64,000 nucleotides of DNA, from the NCBI GenBank assembly GCA_963703325.1, contig OY969805.1, forward strand, positions 1,116,001 to 1,180,000, given 5' to 3'. Shown here piece by piece: positions 10,301 through 18,478 of the stretch. This stretch comes from Aquilonibacter sp963703325. Its GTDB lineage: Bacteria; Vulcanimicrobiota; Vulcanimicrobiia; Vulcanimicrobiales; Vulcanimicrobiaceae. The position numbers were made by a program, and so were the translations under genes. Each line of letters opens with the position of its first letter. Within the stretch, counting starts at the first letter, position 1. The notes under the pieces are model-generated. The model had not been told where the DNA came from. It did no database searches and saw only the letters and a list, made by a program, of their open reading frames with translations.

Positions 10301-12054
10301 CGTCGTGGTCGAGTGCGCACAACGTGTTGCGCGGATCACTCGATGTCAACGGTCCCGCCGGCGTCTTGCAGTCGCACGGCGCGATCGCTGCGGCCAACGA
10401 CGTCGACCTCTTGCCGCGGATGCGCAATTCGTACTACGACGTCACCGCCCAAGTCAGCCAATTCGATCTCTCGACCTGGATTGCGGCGCTCGGCTATCCC
10501 GAGGTCGCCGTCACCGGCCGCGTCAACGGCAATGCTACGATCAACGGCACGTATCCGTTGATGCAGATGCGCGGCAACGCGAGCATGCAAAACGGTACGG
10601 TCTGGCGCTTACCGATCAATACCGCGGCGATGACGTTCTCGTCGAACGGCGGTCGTCTCACCATCAATTCGTTCGATCTGACTGCGCCGGGACTCACCGC
10701 GAGTGCGAACGGGAGCCTTGGGTTTTCGGCGCGCGCGCCGCTCGCGCTCACGCTCAATGCGAGTTCGAGCGATCTGCCGGAGCTCGTCGCGGAGCTCTGG
10801 CGCATGCAGCCGCCGGTCAAAGGCGACTTCGCGGCGACGCTGCGGATCGGGGGCTCGCTCGCGAACGCAACCTATGAAGCGGCATTCAATGCAAAGAACG
10901 CCGTACTCTACGGTATCACGGTGCCGTCGGCGTACGGCGAGCTCGCGCTCCAAGGCAACGACGTCGTGTTGCACAATGCGGGCGTCACGCTGCCCAAAGG
11001 CACGATCGCGATCGCGGGCTCGGCGCCGATTCAAATCAGCCCGTTCCGCCTCGGTCCGCCGGGAAAACCGATCAGCCTTACGGTCGAGGTCAAAGGCGTG
11101 GATCCGAGTACATTTGATGCACTTGCCGGCACCGGTACCAAACTTGGCGGCATGATCGACGGATCGCTTGCCATAAGCGGTACCGTCGCGGTGCCGCGCA
11201 TCACCGGACGTTTCAGCGTCGCCAAGGGCACCTACGTCAGCGCCTTCGAACGCACGCCGATCACCGGTATCGAGGCGGCGGTGACCTTCGATCGAACATC
11301 GGCGACGGTCGACAAACTGCAAGCGAAATTCGGCACCGGCACGGTGGCCGGAACCGGCCACATCAACTTCGGCGCTTCCACGACCTACGACATCGATCTC
11401 AAAGCGCACGGCGCGCAACTCAACTTGCCCGACTACGGCGACGGCACGATCGATGCCGACCTGGCAGTCGTGCGCGCGAGCGGTTCGAACGCGATGTTGC
11501 GCGGGAAAGTCACGGTGTCGAACGCGACGATTCCGTTTGCCGCATTTCTTGCCGCCGCGCAGCGAAGTGCGCAGAGTACCGGGCCGCCGCTGCCACTGGA
11601 CTTCGACGTGCAGATGGACGTCGGCAAGGGCGTACGCGTGCGCGGCTCGGGCTACGGCGCGGGTCTCGATATCGGCGCAACCGGCAGCGTCAATCTCTCC
11701 GGCAGTCTAGCGGCGCCTGCGCTCAAAGGCAGTTTCGCATCGACCAGCGGCACGCTGACCTACTACGATCGCGCTTTCCGCGTGCAGTCGGCCAAGGTCA
11801 TCTTCGATCCGGCACAGGGGATCATCCCGACCCTGCGTGCGACCGCGACGACCCACATCTCGAACCCCGACCCCAACAGCGCGTACAGCTCGGTCGACGT
11901 CTCCGTGGCGGTCGAAGGCCCGGTGACCAATCCGCAGCTGACCTTTCAGCTCGAGCCCGCCGGGCTACTCGAACGAACAGATCCTGGCGATGATCGCCCC
12001 CTTCGGCGGCGTGATTCTCAGCGGGCTCTCGTACGCTCCGACGCAGCCGGTTAA
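7321..12054 (+). CDS. tamB: TamB/DUF490-family translocation protein, main part (frameshifted before its C-terminus)
   Basis: TamB-type proteins are inner-membrane-anchored, beta-helical proteins that span the periplasm and serve outer-membrane protein assembly or lipid transport. This frame encodes a signal anchor (residues about 10-40) and then about 1500 residues of repetitive beta-strand sequence. The GTG at 7321 has a GGAAGG Shine-Dalgarno at 7310-7315; the ATG at 7348 is an alternative. That Shine-Dalgarno partly sits in a hairpin (7300-7305 pairing with 7314-7319). The last 30 or so residues turn basic and unlike the family, because the true C-terminus continues in the +1 frame. bamA lies just downstream. 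Confidence 0.85.
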   Translation: MPPLGTYSLMRRRAAWTAAAVALVTVGVLAVGGRALAAWILPGLLGLAIHGNVTVSHVDISSTRLILRNVHATKNGDRLLDASQIRIDYSLRDLLPGSRHRLGLRGITLDHPIFTIVRRADGSYDLALGFPKHAAQAQAKPSRINPVPLAFDINVHAGSIALRNPTALDPQARSINVHNLELTGTINTADRTHYRLSGTFADGAKAAPFSIAGTSDVARGYAMNHVVAPSIPLRPLANFFINNHSAQVLAGNARAVDLRYYGLGLAPDAPIDYHLSGHVAISGVVLRLVGLAQPVTGVTTDLQIVDNQLFFQDLHARIASIPLTATGALFDFGDPQFRIRIAGAGDLAALRQLFTFARAQAIAGPAQIGVIVDGPVGSPRVRASVDAPNASYRAIAFDHLHAVVAYTNSTVVLAPLEAHAQGADFVVRGALEIGDVVHSRLALHVTAPADALPYAGALLGSEPLVADFMLEGHDTNFYGYGAMQSARGISRMAAVAHADPGGILDVAPLWIDAGRGTLYAGYALDRQHDTSAFWIRAQHLVLHTPAHPSFLAVALPVMPPLDGTVDDASINGGGRSSTYALVAGTVRLHDTTVAGVPLSAVSATFAGTLANAAIDPIVARGPWGSLYGTGALSLNSIGVHGNYHGTLQGLRPFMGDLPAAGEVDGVAALALGSHGIIVQADDMQLRDANIRGVPISRATGTLVIRGGLLSIQSVRAQVASGTVVAAGAYDRGISLVASHLDGAGLRALGLPLDGGVVDAEGQLASGEPLPSFNGGVTLADGHVAQFAVAGSGLIALHGDGVRLDHVVGGINDIYTVASGNLDALTSGVPQYAIDARVPAGSLQTAIAALGIDGHYSEGTFNASLNVRGSGLDPHVEGPIAVPAGSINGLYYIDASGIIGADRSGVAVRDGAVTLATTQLAFDAAENPHVSALQLDTAHADLSDFNNFFNTGDTLSGTGSVRFDVISQAHRLSSNGEIAIAGFRYRNLPFGNTNASWSSAHNVLRGSLDVNGPAGVLQSHGAIAAANDVDLLPRMRNSYYDVTAQVSQFDLSTWIAALGYPEVAVTGRVNGNATINGTYPLMQMRGNASMQNGTVWRLPINTAAMTFSSNGGRLTINSFDLTAPGLTASANGSLGFSARAPLALTLNASSSDLPELVAELWRMQPPVKGDFAATLRIGGSLANATYEAAFNAKNAVLYGITVPSAYGELALQGNDVVLHNAGVTLPKGTIAIAGSAPIQISPFRLGPPGKPISLTVEVKGVDPSTFDALAGTGTKLGGMIDGSLAISGTVAVPRITGRFSVAKGTYVSAFERTPITGIEAAVTFDRTSATVDKLQAKFGTGTVAGTGHINFGASTTYDIDLKAHGAQLNLPDYGDGTIDADLAVVRASGSNAMLRGKVTVSNATIPFAAFLAAAQRSAQSTGPPLPLDFDVQMDVGKGVRVRGSGYGAGLDIGATGSVNLSGSLAAPALKGSFASTSGTLTYYDRAFRVQSAKVIFDPAQGIIPTLRATATTHISNPDPNSAYSSVDVSVAVEGPVTNPQLTFQLEPAGLLERTDPGDDRPLRRRDSQRALVRSDAAG

Positions 12055-12511
12055 CGGCGCAGCCCCGATCCTTGGCACCCAGCCCGTCGGGAGCACGTCA
12101 GCGTCGATCACTGCCGGCCAGGAGGCCTTTAACATCCTCAATGCGCAGTTCTCGGCGGGACTGCTCTCGCCGCTCGAGGGCGCCCTCTCCCAGAGTCTCG
12201 GCTTCCAAAACGTCAACCTGACGCTCGACTATTATGGGAACGTCGGATTCTCGGCGTCACGTTTCCTCGGCAAGACCGTGAACTTCTTATATGCCGCTAC
12301 CTTCGGGATCCCGCAGCGCACTTCGTTCGGCTTGCAGCTGGTGGGCGAGCGTGCGACGAGCGCGCAGCTTTCCTTCTATTTCACGAACGGCGTCCAGAAG
12401 CTGTTCTACGCCCCTGTGGCGTCGGACACATCAGGCAACCGTCTCGCGGTTGGGTTGCCGCTGCAAGGCTCCGAAGGCTTCGCATTTACTTTCCAGCGAC
12501 TTTTTTGGTGA
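11990..12511 (+). CDS. tamB: TamB C-terminal domain, separated by an apparent +1 frameshift
   Basis: This frame encodes the conserved TamB end: upstream of the ATG at 11990 it already reads SSSPPGYSNEQILAM, matching the family motif 'SxPpLs..eiLalL', then the glycine- and beta-rich segment to FAFTFQRLFW. Reading TTC AGC TCG instead of TTT CAG CTC at 11944-11950 joins the two frames cleanly, so the shift probably lies in the TTT run at 11944-11946. The ATG is only the first in-frame start and need not be used. The gene is either a single broken tamB, a sequencing error, or less likely a recoding site. Confidence 0.8.
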   Translation: MIAPFGGVILSGLSYAPTQPVNGAAPILGTQPVGSTSASITAGQEAFNILNAQFSAGLLSPLEGALSQSLGFQNVNLTLDYYGNVGFSASRFLGKTVNFLYAATFGIPQRTSFGLQLVGERATSAQLSFYFTNGVQKLFYAPVASDTSGNRLAVGLPLQGSEGFAFTFQRLFW

Positions 12512-12626
12512 AAACCCCAGCATTTATGGGGTGGCAAGGACCACCCACTGCTAGAGCGAACCAGGGGCCGGAACTCTGCTGGCCTCTGTCAGCCTCCATG
12601 CCCACAGCAAGGACAACAAGAATCGC

Positions 12627-14912
12627 ATGATCTCCGACCTTCGGCGCGCGCCACGCGCTCTGGTGCGTAGCGCGGCAGCCGTGCTCGCCCTCGTCGTCGC
12701 GCTCACGATCGTCGCATCGCCGGCCGCTCGTTCCGCCGGCGCTCCTTCCGGCGCTCCGGAAATCGTCTCCGTCGACGTGACGGGCAACCTGCACGTGCCG
12801 ACGGCCACGATCATGCAAGTGGTCCAAGCGCGCCCGGGCGAGGTGTACGACCCGAAGATCGTGCAGGGCGACCTGCAACGCATCAGCGCCCTCGGCTATT
12901 TCGCCGACATTGCCGCGCCGCTCATCCGCGCGCGGCCCAACGGCGTTGCGATCACCTATCGAGTGATCGAATATCCGGTGATCACCAAGATCACGTTCAC
13001 CGGCAACAAGGCCGTTCCGAGCGACACGTTGCTCGCGCTGATGGACCTTTCGGTCGGGCAAGTGTTCAATAGCAACACATTCCACTCGGACGTGCTCAAG
13101 ATCAACAACTACTACGAGCGCATCGGGTACGGCGGCCAAGTTCCGTCGCACATTCACGATCTCAACTTCGATACCAAGACCGGCTCGCTGTCGCTCACCA
13201 TCATCGAGGGGCTGACCGTTCGCGCGATCGACATCGGAGGCGATCACGTCCTACCGATTCCGTTGATCCTGCAGCAACTTACGCTCAAGCCGGGCATGGT
13301 GTATTCCGATCAGATTCGTCAGAAGGACCAGGAAGCGCTCAAGAACTGGTACGACGACAAGTGGCATATCGAACTCGGCAACTTCGAGGGCGGTATCGAT
13401 CCGTCGACCATCGACGAAAAAGCCGGCACGGCCGTCGTGAAGTACAACGTCGACGTGGCACGGGTCGCCGCGGTGCAGATCACCGGTAACACGCGCACCA
13501 AAGACCAAGTGATTCGCCGTCTGCTGCGCGTCACGCCGGGCATGATCGTCAACACCGATTGGATCAAGGCCGATTACGAACGCCTCAACGCGACCGGTTA
13601 CTTCTCCAAAGTCAATCCGGACATCAAACCCGGTCCGGATCCCAAGAAACCGCAGGACGTGACGATCGTGTGGCAAGTCACCGAGCAGCGCACCGCGCAA
13701 GCTTCGGTCGGCTTCGGCTACTCCGGCGGCATCACCGGCGAGGGTCTCTACGGCACGCTCGGCTTCCAAGACACGAATCTGCACGGCACGGGCAACTCGG
13801 CGTCGATTCAGTTCCAGCAAGGCGCGCGCACGACGTCGGATACGCTCTCGGGCACAATTCCGTATTTGAGCGATTCACCCAAGGGCTCGAAGTACTCGCT
13901 GAGCGCGAGCCTCTTTTCGATCAAGCAAACCTACTATTATCCGGTCTATTCAGTGTCGTCGAACACCGTGGCACCTGCGCCCGTCGTCGGCGGCACGGCC
14001 GCGCCGATTCCAGTGACGCTGTATGAGAACAGCACGTCGTCGCTGATCGGCGGCGTGGTCTCGACGAGCGAATCATCGCAACAAGGCTTCAACTTCTCGC
14101 TCGGCCGGCGTCTCTCGGATTACATCACCGCGTCGCTCACACCACAGGTCTCGCGCGTGAAGTACTCGACCACCGTGCCGGCGCCGTACTTCTTCTCGGG
14201 TTCGCAGCCCAACGTGCTGGTTGGACCGACGCCCAACCCGTTGGAATCGAACGAAACCGTCAACGGCAGCTTCGGAATTGCGGCGACCTCGATTGCCAAC
14301 GTCAACACCGGCTTGCCGTATCAACTCAACACGCTGACGTTTGGTCTGGGCACGTCGCCGATTACGACCGACGATCCGTACAATCCGCGGCGCGGCTGGA
14401 AGGCCGCGTTCAGCGAAGCGATTTCGTCGCCGTCGTTTGACTCGAGCTTCGACTACACCGAGACCACGCTCGACGTGGCGCGCTTCATCCCGGTGCTGCG
14501 CGCGGCGACCTTGGGTATTCACGGCGCGGGCTACCTCTCGACCGGCGTGATCCCGCCCAACGAGTTGTTTACCTTCTCGGATCAACAGGTGCGCGGATAC
14601 AATACGGTCTTCTACGGCACCGATGCGTTCCTCGGACAGATCGAGTTACGCCAGCCGTTGACCGACGACCGGAAGCTCTCGATTGTGGCCTTCGTCGACG
14701 AACTCGACTACCGCATTCGCGGCGCCTATCCGGATCTCAATCCGTACACGAACCAAATCATCGGCTATCCGGGCGACTGGTCGCTGCGCGGCGACTTGGG
14801 CATCGGCTTGCGTTTCGACGTGCCGCAACTCGGGCTGCACACGATTCGTATCGACTTCGCCAAGGGCGCCAACGGCGGCCACACCAGTTTCGGCATTGGC
14901 CAAAGCTTCTGA
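12627..14912 (+). CDS. bamA: Outer membrane protein assembly factor BamA (Omp85)
   Basis: BamA inserts beta-barrel proteins into the outer membrane. The 761-residue product has an N-terminal signal peptide (about 1-37, ending ARSAGA), about four POTRA repeats by eye (45-360; examples ITFTGNKAVPSDTL and VQITGNTRTKDQVIRRLL), then a 16-strand-type barrel (about 360-761) ending in phenylalanine (GIGQSF), the usual barrel assembly signal. Its position between tamB and OmpH/lpxD genes is classical for bamA. Fewer POTRAs than the five of Proteobacteria is a visual estimate. TamA is an alternative given the neighbouring tamB, but the lpx context favours BamA. Confidence 0.93.
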   Translation: MISDLRRAPRALVRSAAAVLALVVALTIVASPAARSAGAPSGAPEIVSVDVTGNLHVPTATIMQVVQARPGEVYDPKIVQGDLQRISALGYFADIAAPLIRARPNGVAITYRVIEYPVITKITFTGNKAVPSDTLLALMDLSVGQVFNSNTFHSDVLKINNYYERIGYGGQVPSHIHDLNFDTKTGSLSLTIIEGLTVRAIDIGGDHVLPIPLILQQLTLKPGMVYSDQIRQKDQEALKNWYDDKWHIELGNFEGGIDPSTIDEKAGTAVVKYNVDVARVAAVQITGNTRTKDQVIRRLLRVTPGMIVNTDWIKADYERLNATGYFSKVNPDIKPGPDPKKPQDVTIVWQVTEQRTAQASVGFGYSGGITGEGLYGTLGFQDTNLHGTGNSASIQFQQGARTTSDTLSGTIPYLSDSPKGSKYSLSASLFSIKQTYYYPVYSVSSNTVAPAPVVGGTAAPIPVTLYENSTSSLIGGVVSTSESSQQGFNFSLGRRLSDYITASLTPQVSRVKYSTTVPAPYFFSGSQPNVLVGPTPNPLESNETVNGSFGIAATSIANVNTGLPYQLNTLTFGLGTSPITTDDPYNPRRGWKAAFSEAISSPSFDSSFDYTETTLDVARFIPVLRAATLGIHGAGYLSTGVIPPNELFTFSDQQVRGYNTVFYGTDAFLGQIELRQPLTDDRKLSIVAFVDELDYRIRGAYPDLNPYTNQIIGYPGDWSLRGDLGIGLRFDVPQLGLHTIRIDFAKGANGGHTSFGIGQSF

Positions 14913-14937
14913 TCGATTGACGTAACAAGGAACACTC

Positions 14938-15741
14938 ATGAAACGACGATACCTCGCAACACTGCTTCTCGTGCTCGGGCTTACCGCGGCCGTTGGTCCG
15001 GCCGCGATCGCGGCCGATCTCAACGACGTGGGCTTCCTCGATCAGTCCGCGCTCGGCAATCTGCCCGCGTTCGTCGCGGCGAACCAGCAGCTCGCGGCGT
15101 ATAAATCACAACTCAACGGGCAGTTCGCGAATGCGATGCGCGGCGCGAAGACCGATGCCGATAAGCAACGCATCTCGCTGCAATTCCAGCAAGAGTTCTC
15201 CGACAAGCAGAACGAGCTGGTGGGCCCGCTCTACCAGCGCACGCAGCTTGCCATTGCCAATGTGTCGTCTGCCCACAAGCTTTCGATCGTGGTCGACAAG
15301 CGCATCGTGATCTACGGCGGCCAAGACATCACGAGCGACGTGATCAGCGCGGTGCGCAGCGCAGCGGCGGTTCCGCCGCCGGCGGCGAGCCCCCCGCCTT
15401 CGGCGATTGGTTTCGTCGATCAGTCGGCGCTGGCAAATTCGAACGACGTCAAAAGCGCGAGCAGTCAGCTGCAGCAGTTCCAAACCGCGCAGCAACCGAT
15501 CTATGCCAAGCGTTTTAAGGACGCCACCAACGACGTCGCTAAACAGCAGGTGATGGCCGACTACAACAAAGCGATCTCGGACGAGCAAAACAAGTTGCTC
15601 AAGCCGTTGATCGATCAAACCAAGAACGCGACCGCGTCGGTCGCGCGCAGCAAGAATCTCTTGCTCGTGATCGATCGGGCCGACGTCGTCTTCGGAGGTA
15701 CGGACATCACTCAAGATGTCCAGAATGCGCTCAATAAGTAG
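14938..15741 (+). CDS. OmpH/Skp-like periplasmic protein with two tandem OmpH modules
   Basis: OmpH/Skp proteins are periplasmic chaperones for unfolded outer-membrane proteins. The 267-residue product has a signal peptide (residues 1-24, cleavage near AIAAD) and two similar modules. Each starts VGFLDQSAL or IGFVDQSAL, runs through a charged/glutamine-rich coiled coil, and ends in a VVDKRIVIYGGQDIT-like segment that closes the Skp fold. A proline/alanine linker (about 143-157) joins them. An AAGGA Shine-Dalgarno precedes the ATG. It is the first of three consecutive OmpH-like genes. A single-chain double Skp is unusual, since Skp normally trimerises. Confidence 0.85.
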   Translation: MKRRYLATLLLVLGLTAAVGPAAIAADLNDVGFLDQSALGNLPAFVAANQQLAAYKSQLNGQFANAMRGAKTDADKQRISLQFQQEFSDKQNELVGPLYQRTQLAIANVSSAHKLSIVVDKRIVIYGGQDITSDVISAVRSAAAVPPPAASPPPSAIGFVDQSALANSNDVKSASSQLQQFQTAQQPIYAKRFKDATNDVAKQQVMADYNKAISDEQNKLLKPLIDQTKNATASVARSKNLLLVIDRADVVFGGTDITQDVQNALNK

Positions 15742-17056
15742 ACTCTATCCCGGCAAAGCTAAAGCTTTGCGGGCTAGAGTCCCGCTCGCTCTGCTCGCTC
15801 TTTCGGGAGCGTTGCTTTTTGTGGGCTGTTCGCATGTCGACGTACACTCGGCTACCGTTCGCGGTGTCGCCTACGTGCGCGTCGACGACGTGATCAAACA
15901 TCACCCGCTCTACCCGCAGCTCGACCAACTCAACAACGCGATCGCCGCGATCAATTTCGAGGCGTCGCTTCCGCACGCGCCGCTGACGCCGGCGCAGATC
16001 GCGGCGCAGACCAAGGATCTCAACGCGCAGTTGCAAGCGGCGCAGACTCGCGCGAATGCGATCATCGGAGCCAAGCAGCAACAGTACGGCCAGCAAGAAC
16101 ACGATGCGGAAGTTGCCGCGGTCAAAGCAGCCGGCATCGATCCCGCCGCAGCCGGTTTGGGTCAATCGATGAACGCGACGTCGGCGCAACAGGCGCAAGC
16201 CGCAGCCGCGGCGGCGCAGCAAGGCTATGCGGCCTATCAGCAGGGCGTGATCGCGCAAGACAATGCCGCAATGCAATCGATCTCGCAGCAGCTCGCCAAA
16301 GCCGCCGACGATAAGATGCGCGCGCGCGCGGAAGAGTATCAGCAGAACGAAAGCGACCTTTCGCTCAAGCTCGCGCAAGAAGATTCGCCCCAGCGCCTGT
16401 CGTTGCGCACGCAGCTGAGCACGCTCGCGCTCAGCACCGAGCAGCGCAAGAGCGTTAACGACCAGCTCGCGGCGCTGGATAAAAAAGAGGGCGATCAAAT
16501 CAACGCGCTGCGCAGGCAGGACGCGGCAGCGCTCGCCGCCTACCGCGCGCAACTCGCCGCGCAGACCTCGGCGCAGATCCGCTCGCAGCAAACCGCGATC
16601 CAGGCCCAGACCGGGGCCAAGCTCGCACAGCGGCGCAACGCCGTCGGCGCGCAGCTTCGCGGCCTCGGCGCAGCGCCGGTTCCAACCGTGAGCCTCCCGC
16701 CAGCCCTGCGTCGCCGGCTCGGGCAGATTCACCAACAATACGCGGCCAAGTTCCAGGCCGATGCGCAGCAGGCGGTCGAAGAATACCAAGCGACCAAGAG
16801 CGACCTTGACGCGCAGTTCGCCGCGCTGCATGGCCAAGGCACCACTGCCACCGGTGCGGCCGCCGTCCAGCTGCGCGAGCTGCAGAAGCGTCAGGAACAG
16901 CTGCAGGGGCAAATTCAGGACCAAATCCAACGCGAGGCCGTCCGCCTGGCCAAGCAAAAGGGCTTCTCCATCGTCCTCGACGACGTCCAAGCCGCGAACG
17001 GCGGCTATGACCTGACCAACGATCTTATTGCTGACCTCGAAAGCCAACACGAGTGA
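15716..17056 (+). CDS. OmpH-like coiled-coil lipoprotein
   Basis: This is a 446-residue protein with a lipobox (LLFVGC near residue 38), a long alanine/glutamine-rich coiled-coil body, and a C-terminal OmpH-like end (GFSIVLDDVQAANGGYDLT). It starts inside the previous gene (26-base overlap; a second ATG three codons later is also possible) and its TGA overlaps the GTG of the next gene. The length is more than twice that of ordinary Skp. A chaperone or tether role between membranes is inferred only from family and context. Confidence 0.8.
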   Translation: MSRMRSISRLYPGKAKALRARVPLALLALSGALLFVGCSHVDVHSATVRGVAYVRVDDVIKHHPLYPQLDQLNNAIAAINFEASLPHAPLTPAQIAAQTKDLNAQLQAAQTRANAIIGAKQQQYGQQEHDAEVAAVKAAGIDPAAAGLGQSMNATSAQQAQAAAAAAQQGYAAYQQGVIAQDNAAMQSISQQLAKAADDKMRARAEEYQQNESDLSLKLAQEDSPQRLSLRTQLSTLALSTEQRKSVNDQLAALDKKEGDQINALRRQDAAALAAYRAQLAAQTSAQIRSQQTAIQAQTGAKLAQRRNAVGAQLRGLGAAPVPTVSLPPALRRRLGQIHQQYAAKFQADAQQAVEEYQATKSDLDAQFAALHGQGTTATGAAAVQLRELQKRQEQLQGQIQDQIQREAVRLAKQKGFSIVLDDVQAANGGYDLTNDLIADLESQHE

Positions 17057-17454
17057 AAACAAAGCTACTTCTTATTTCTCTCGCCGCCGCGATGTTCGCG
17101 GGCTGCGCCAACTCGAGCCCGGTGGGGCTCGTCGACGTTAACCGCATCGTGCAAAATTGGGCGGTGTATCAGTCGTTCCAGCAACAGTTGCTTTCCGACG
17201 AGCAGACGATTTCGCAAAGCAAGGCGTCAACGTCGGTGAAGCAGCGCCAAGCCGCCATACTCCAAAAGAAATACCAGGGCATCACCGATGAGCTCACCAA
17301 GCAAATTCGGGATGCCGCCACCAAAGTCGCGCAGCAACAGCATCTGACGCTGGTGGTGACCAAAGAGGGCGTGGGTTATGGCGGCGTCGACATCACCAAA
17401 GATGTCGAGAAGGCCATGAACATCACGGAGAAAGCCACGCCCGCGGCGACGTAG
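17053..17454 (+). CDS. Small OmpH/Skp-like lipoprotein
   Basis: The 133-residue product begins with a lipoprotein signal (MKTKLLLISLAAAMFAGC, Cys at 18), then the OmpH pattern VGLVDVNRIVQNW, a charged coiled coil, and the closing segment LTLVVTKEGVGYGGVDITKDV. It uses GTG at 17053 in a GTGA overlap with the previous stop, so translation is probably coupled. It is the third OmpH-like gene in a row and lies 7 bases before lpxD, as skp precedes lpxD in E. coli. Confidence 0.85.
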   Translation: MKTKLLLISLAAAMFAGCANSSPVGLVDVNRIVQNWAVYQSFQQQLLSDEQTISQSKASTSVKQRQAAILQKKYQGITDELTKQIRDAATKVAQQQHLTLVVTKEGVGYGGVDITKDVEKAMNITEKATPAAT

Positions 17455-17461
17455 GTTACGC

Positions 17462-18478
17462 ATGCTGGGTACGCTCGCTGATCTGCAGGCTCGCGTGGGC
17501 GGGCGCCTCGTCGGCGACGGCTCGGTCACGATTGCGCGAATCAGCGCGGTCGACGACGCGAGCGCCGACGCGCTCACCTTTGCGACCGACGAAAAATACT
17601 ACGCGGCGGCGCTTGCGAGCGGCGCTGCCGCCGTTTTGGTCGACGCGAACGTCCCGCTCGATGAAAGCCGCGCCGGCAAACCGCTGCTCATCGTCGAGAA
17701 CGCGCGTGCCGCACTAGCGACCTTCCTCGCCGCGCTCAAACCGCCGCGTCCGCGCGGACCGTATCGTCATCCCTCGGCCACGATCGAATCCGGCGCAACG
17801 ATCGGCGAGGATGTGTACCTAGGCGCGCACAGTTACGTCGGTGCGCGCGCGAAGATCGGACGCGGGAGCACGATCAGTCCGGGCGCATTTGTCGGCGACG
17901 ACGTGCAGATCGGCGAAGACACCTGGCTGCATCCGCGCGCGGTGGTGCACGAGCGCTGCGTCGTCGGTTCGCGCGTGGTGCTGCACTCGGGCAGCGTGAT
18001 TGGCAGCGAGGGCTTCGGCTGGGCCTTCATCGAGGGACGGCTCGAGCGCATTCCGCAGGTTGGCAACGTCGTGCTCGACGACGAAGTCGAGATCGGCGCG
18101 AACAGCTGCGTCGATCGCGCGCAGACCGGCAGCACGCAAATCGGCTACGGCACCAAGATCGATAACCTGGTACAAATCGGACACAACTGCCGCATCGGCA
18201 AACACTGCGCGATCGCGGCGCAGACCGGCTTCGCCGGTTCGACCAGTGTCGGCGATTTCGTGAAGATCGCGGGCCAGGTTGGGACGCGCGGTCACATGCA
18301 CATCGGTTCGCGGGCAACGGTCGCCGGACAATCCGGCGTGTGGGGCGACGTGGACGACGGCGCGATGATCTCCGGCAACCCCGCGCGCGAGCATCGTGAA
18401 ACGCTGCGCAACGAAGTGATGCTGCGCAAGCTGCCGCAGTTACTCAAGCGCGTCGACGCACTCGAGAAGAGCGAATAG
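17462..18478 (+). CDS. lpxD: UDP-3-O-acylglucosamine N-acyltransferase LpxD
   Basis: LpxD adds the second (N-linked) hydroxyacyl chain in lipid A synthesis in the cytoplasm. The 338-residue product has the N-terminal uridine-binding domain (residues 1-100, including VDDASADALTFATDEKYY) and a left-handed beta-helix of hexapeptide repeats (105-310). The catalytic histidine is H241 in NLVQIGHNCRIG. The C-terminal helix covers 310-338. The TAG stop shares its last base with the GTG of lpxC. Confidence 0.96.
   Translation: MLGTLADLQARVGGRLVGDGSVTIARISAVDDASADALTFATDEKYYAAALASGAAAVLVDANVPLDESRAGKPLLIVENARAALATFLAALKPPRPRGPYRHPSATIESGATIGEDVYLGAHSYVGARAKIGRGSTISPGAFVGDDVQIGEDTWLHPRAVVHERCVVGSRVVLHSGSVIGSEGFGWAFIEGRLERIPQVGNVVLDDEVEIGANSCVDRAQTGSTQIGYGTKIDNLVQIGHNCRIGKHCAIAAQTGFAGSTSVGDFVKIAGQVGTRGHMHIGSRATVAGQSGVWGDVDDGAMISGNPAREHRETLRNEVMLRKLPQLLKRVDALEKSE

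Noticed and set aside
8971..10320. 449-codon minus-strand frame inside tamB
   Set aside because: It is arginine-rich with no domain pattern; tamB reads convincingly on the plus strand. The same applies to 7591-8961 minus.
15731..17062. 443-codon minus-strand frame opposite the OmpH-like lipoprotein
   Set aside because: Leucine/arginine-rich antisense of a glutamine/alanine coiled coil, without start context or homology.
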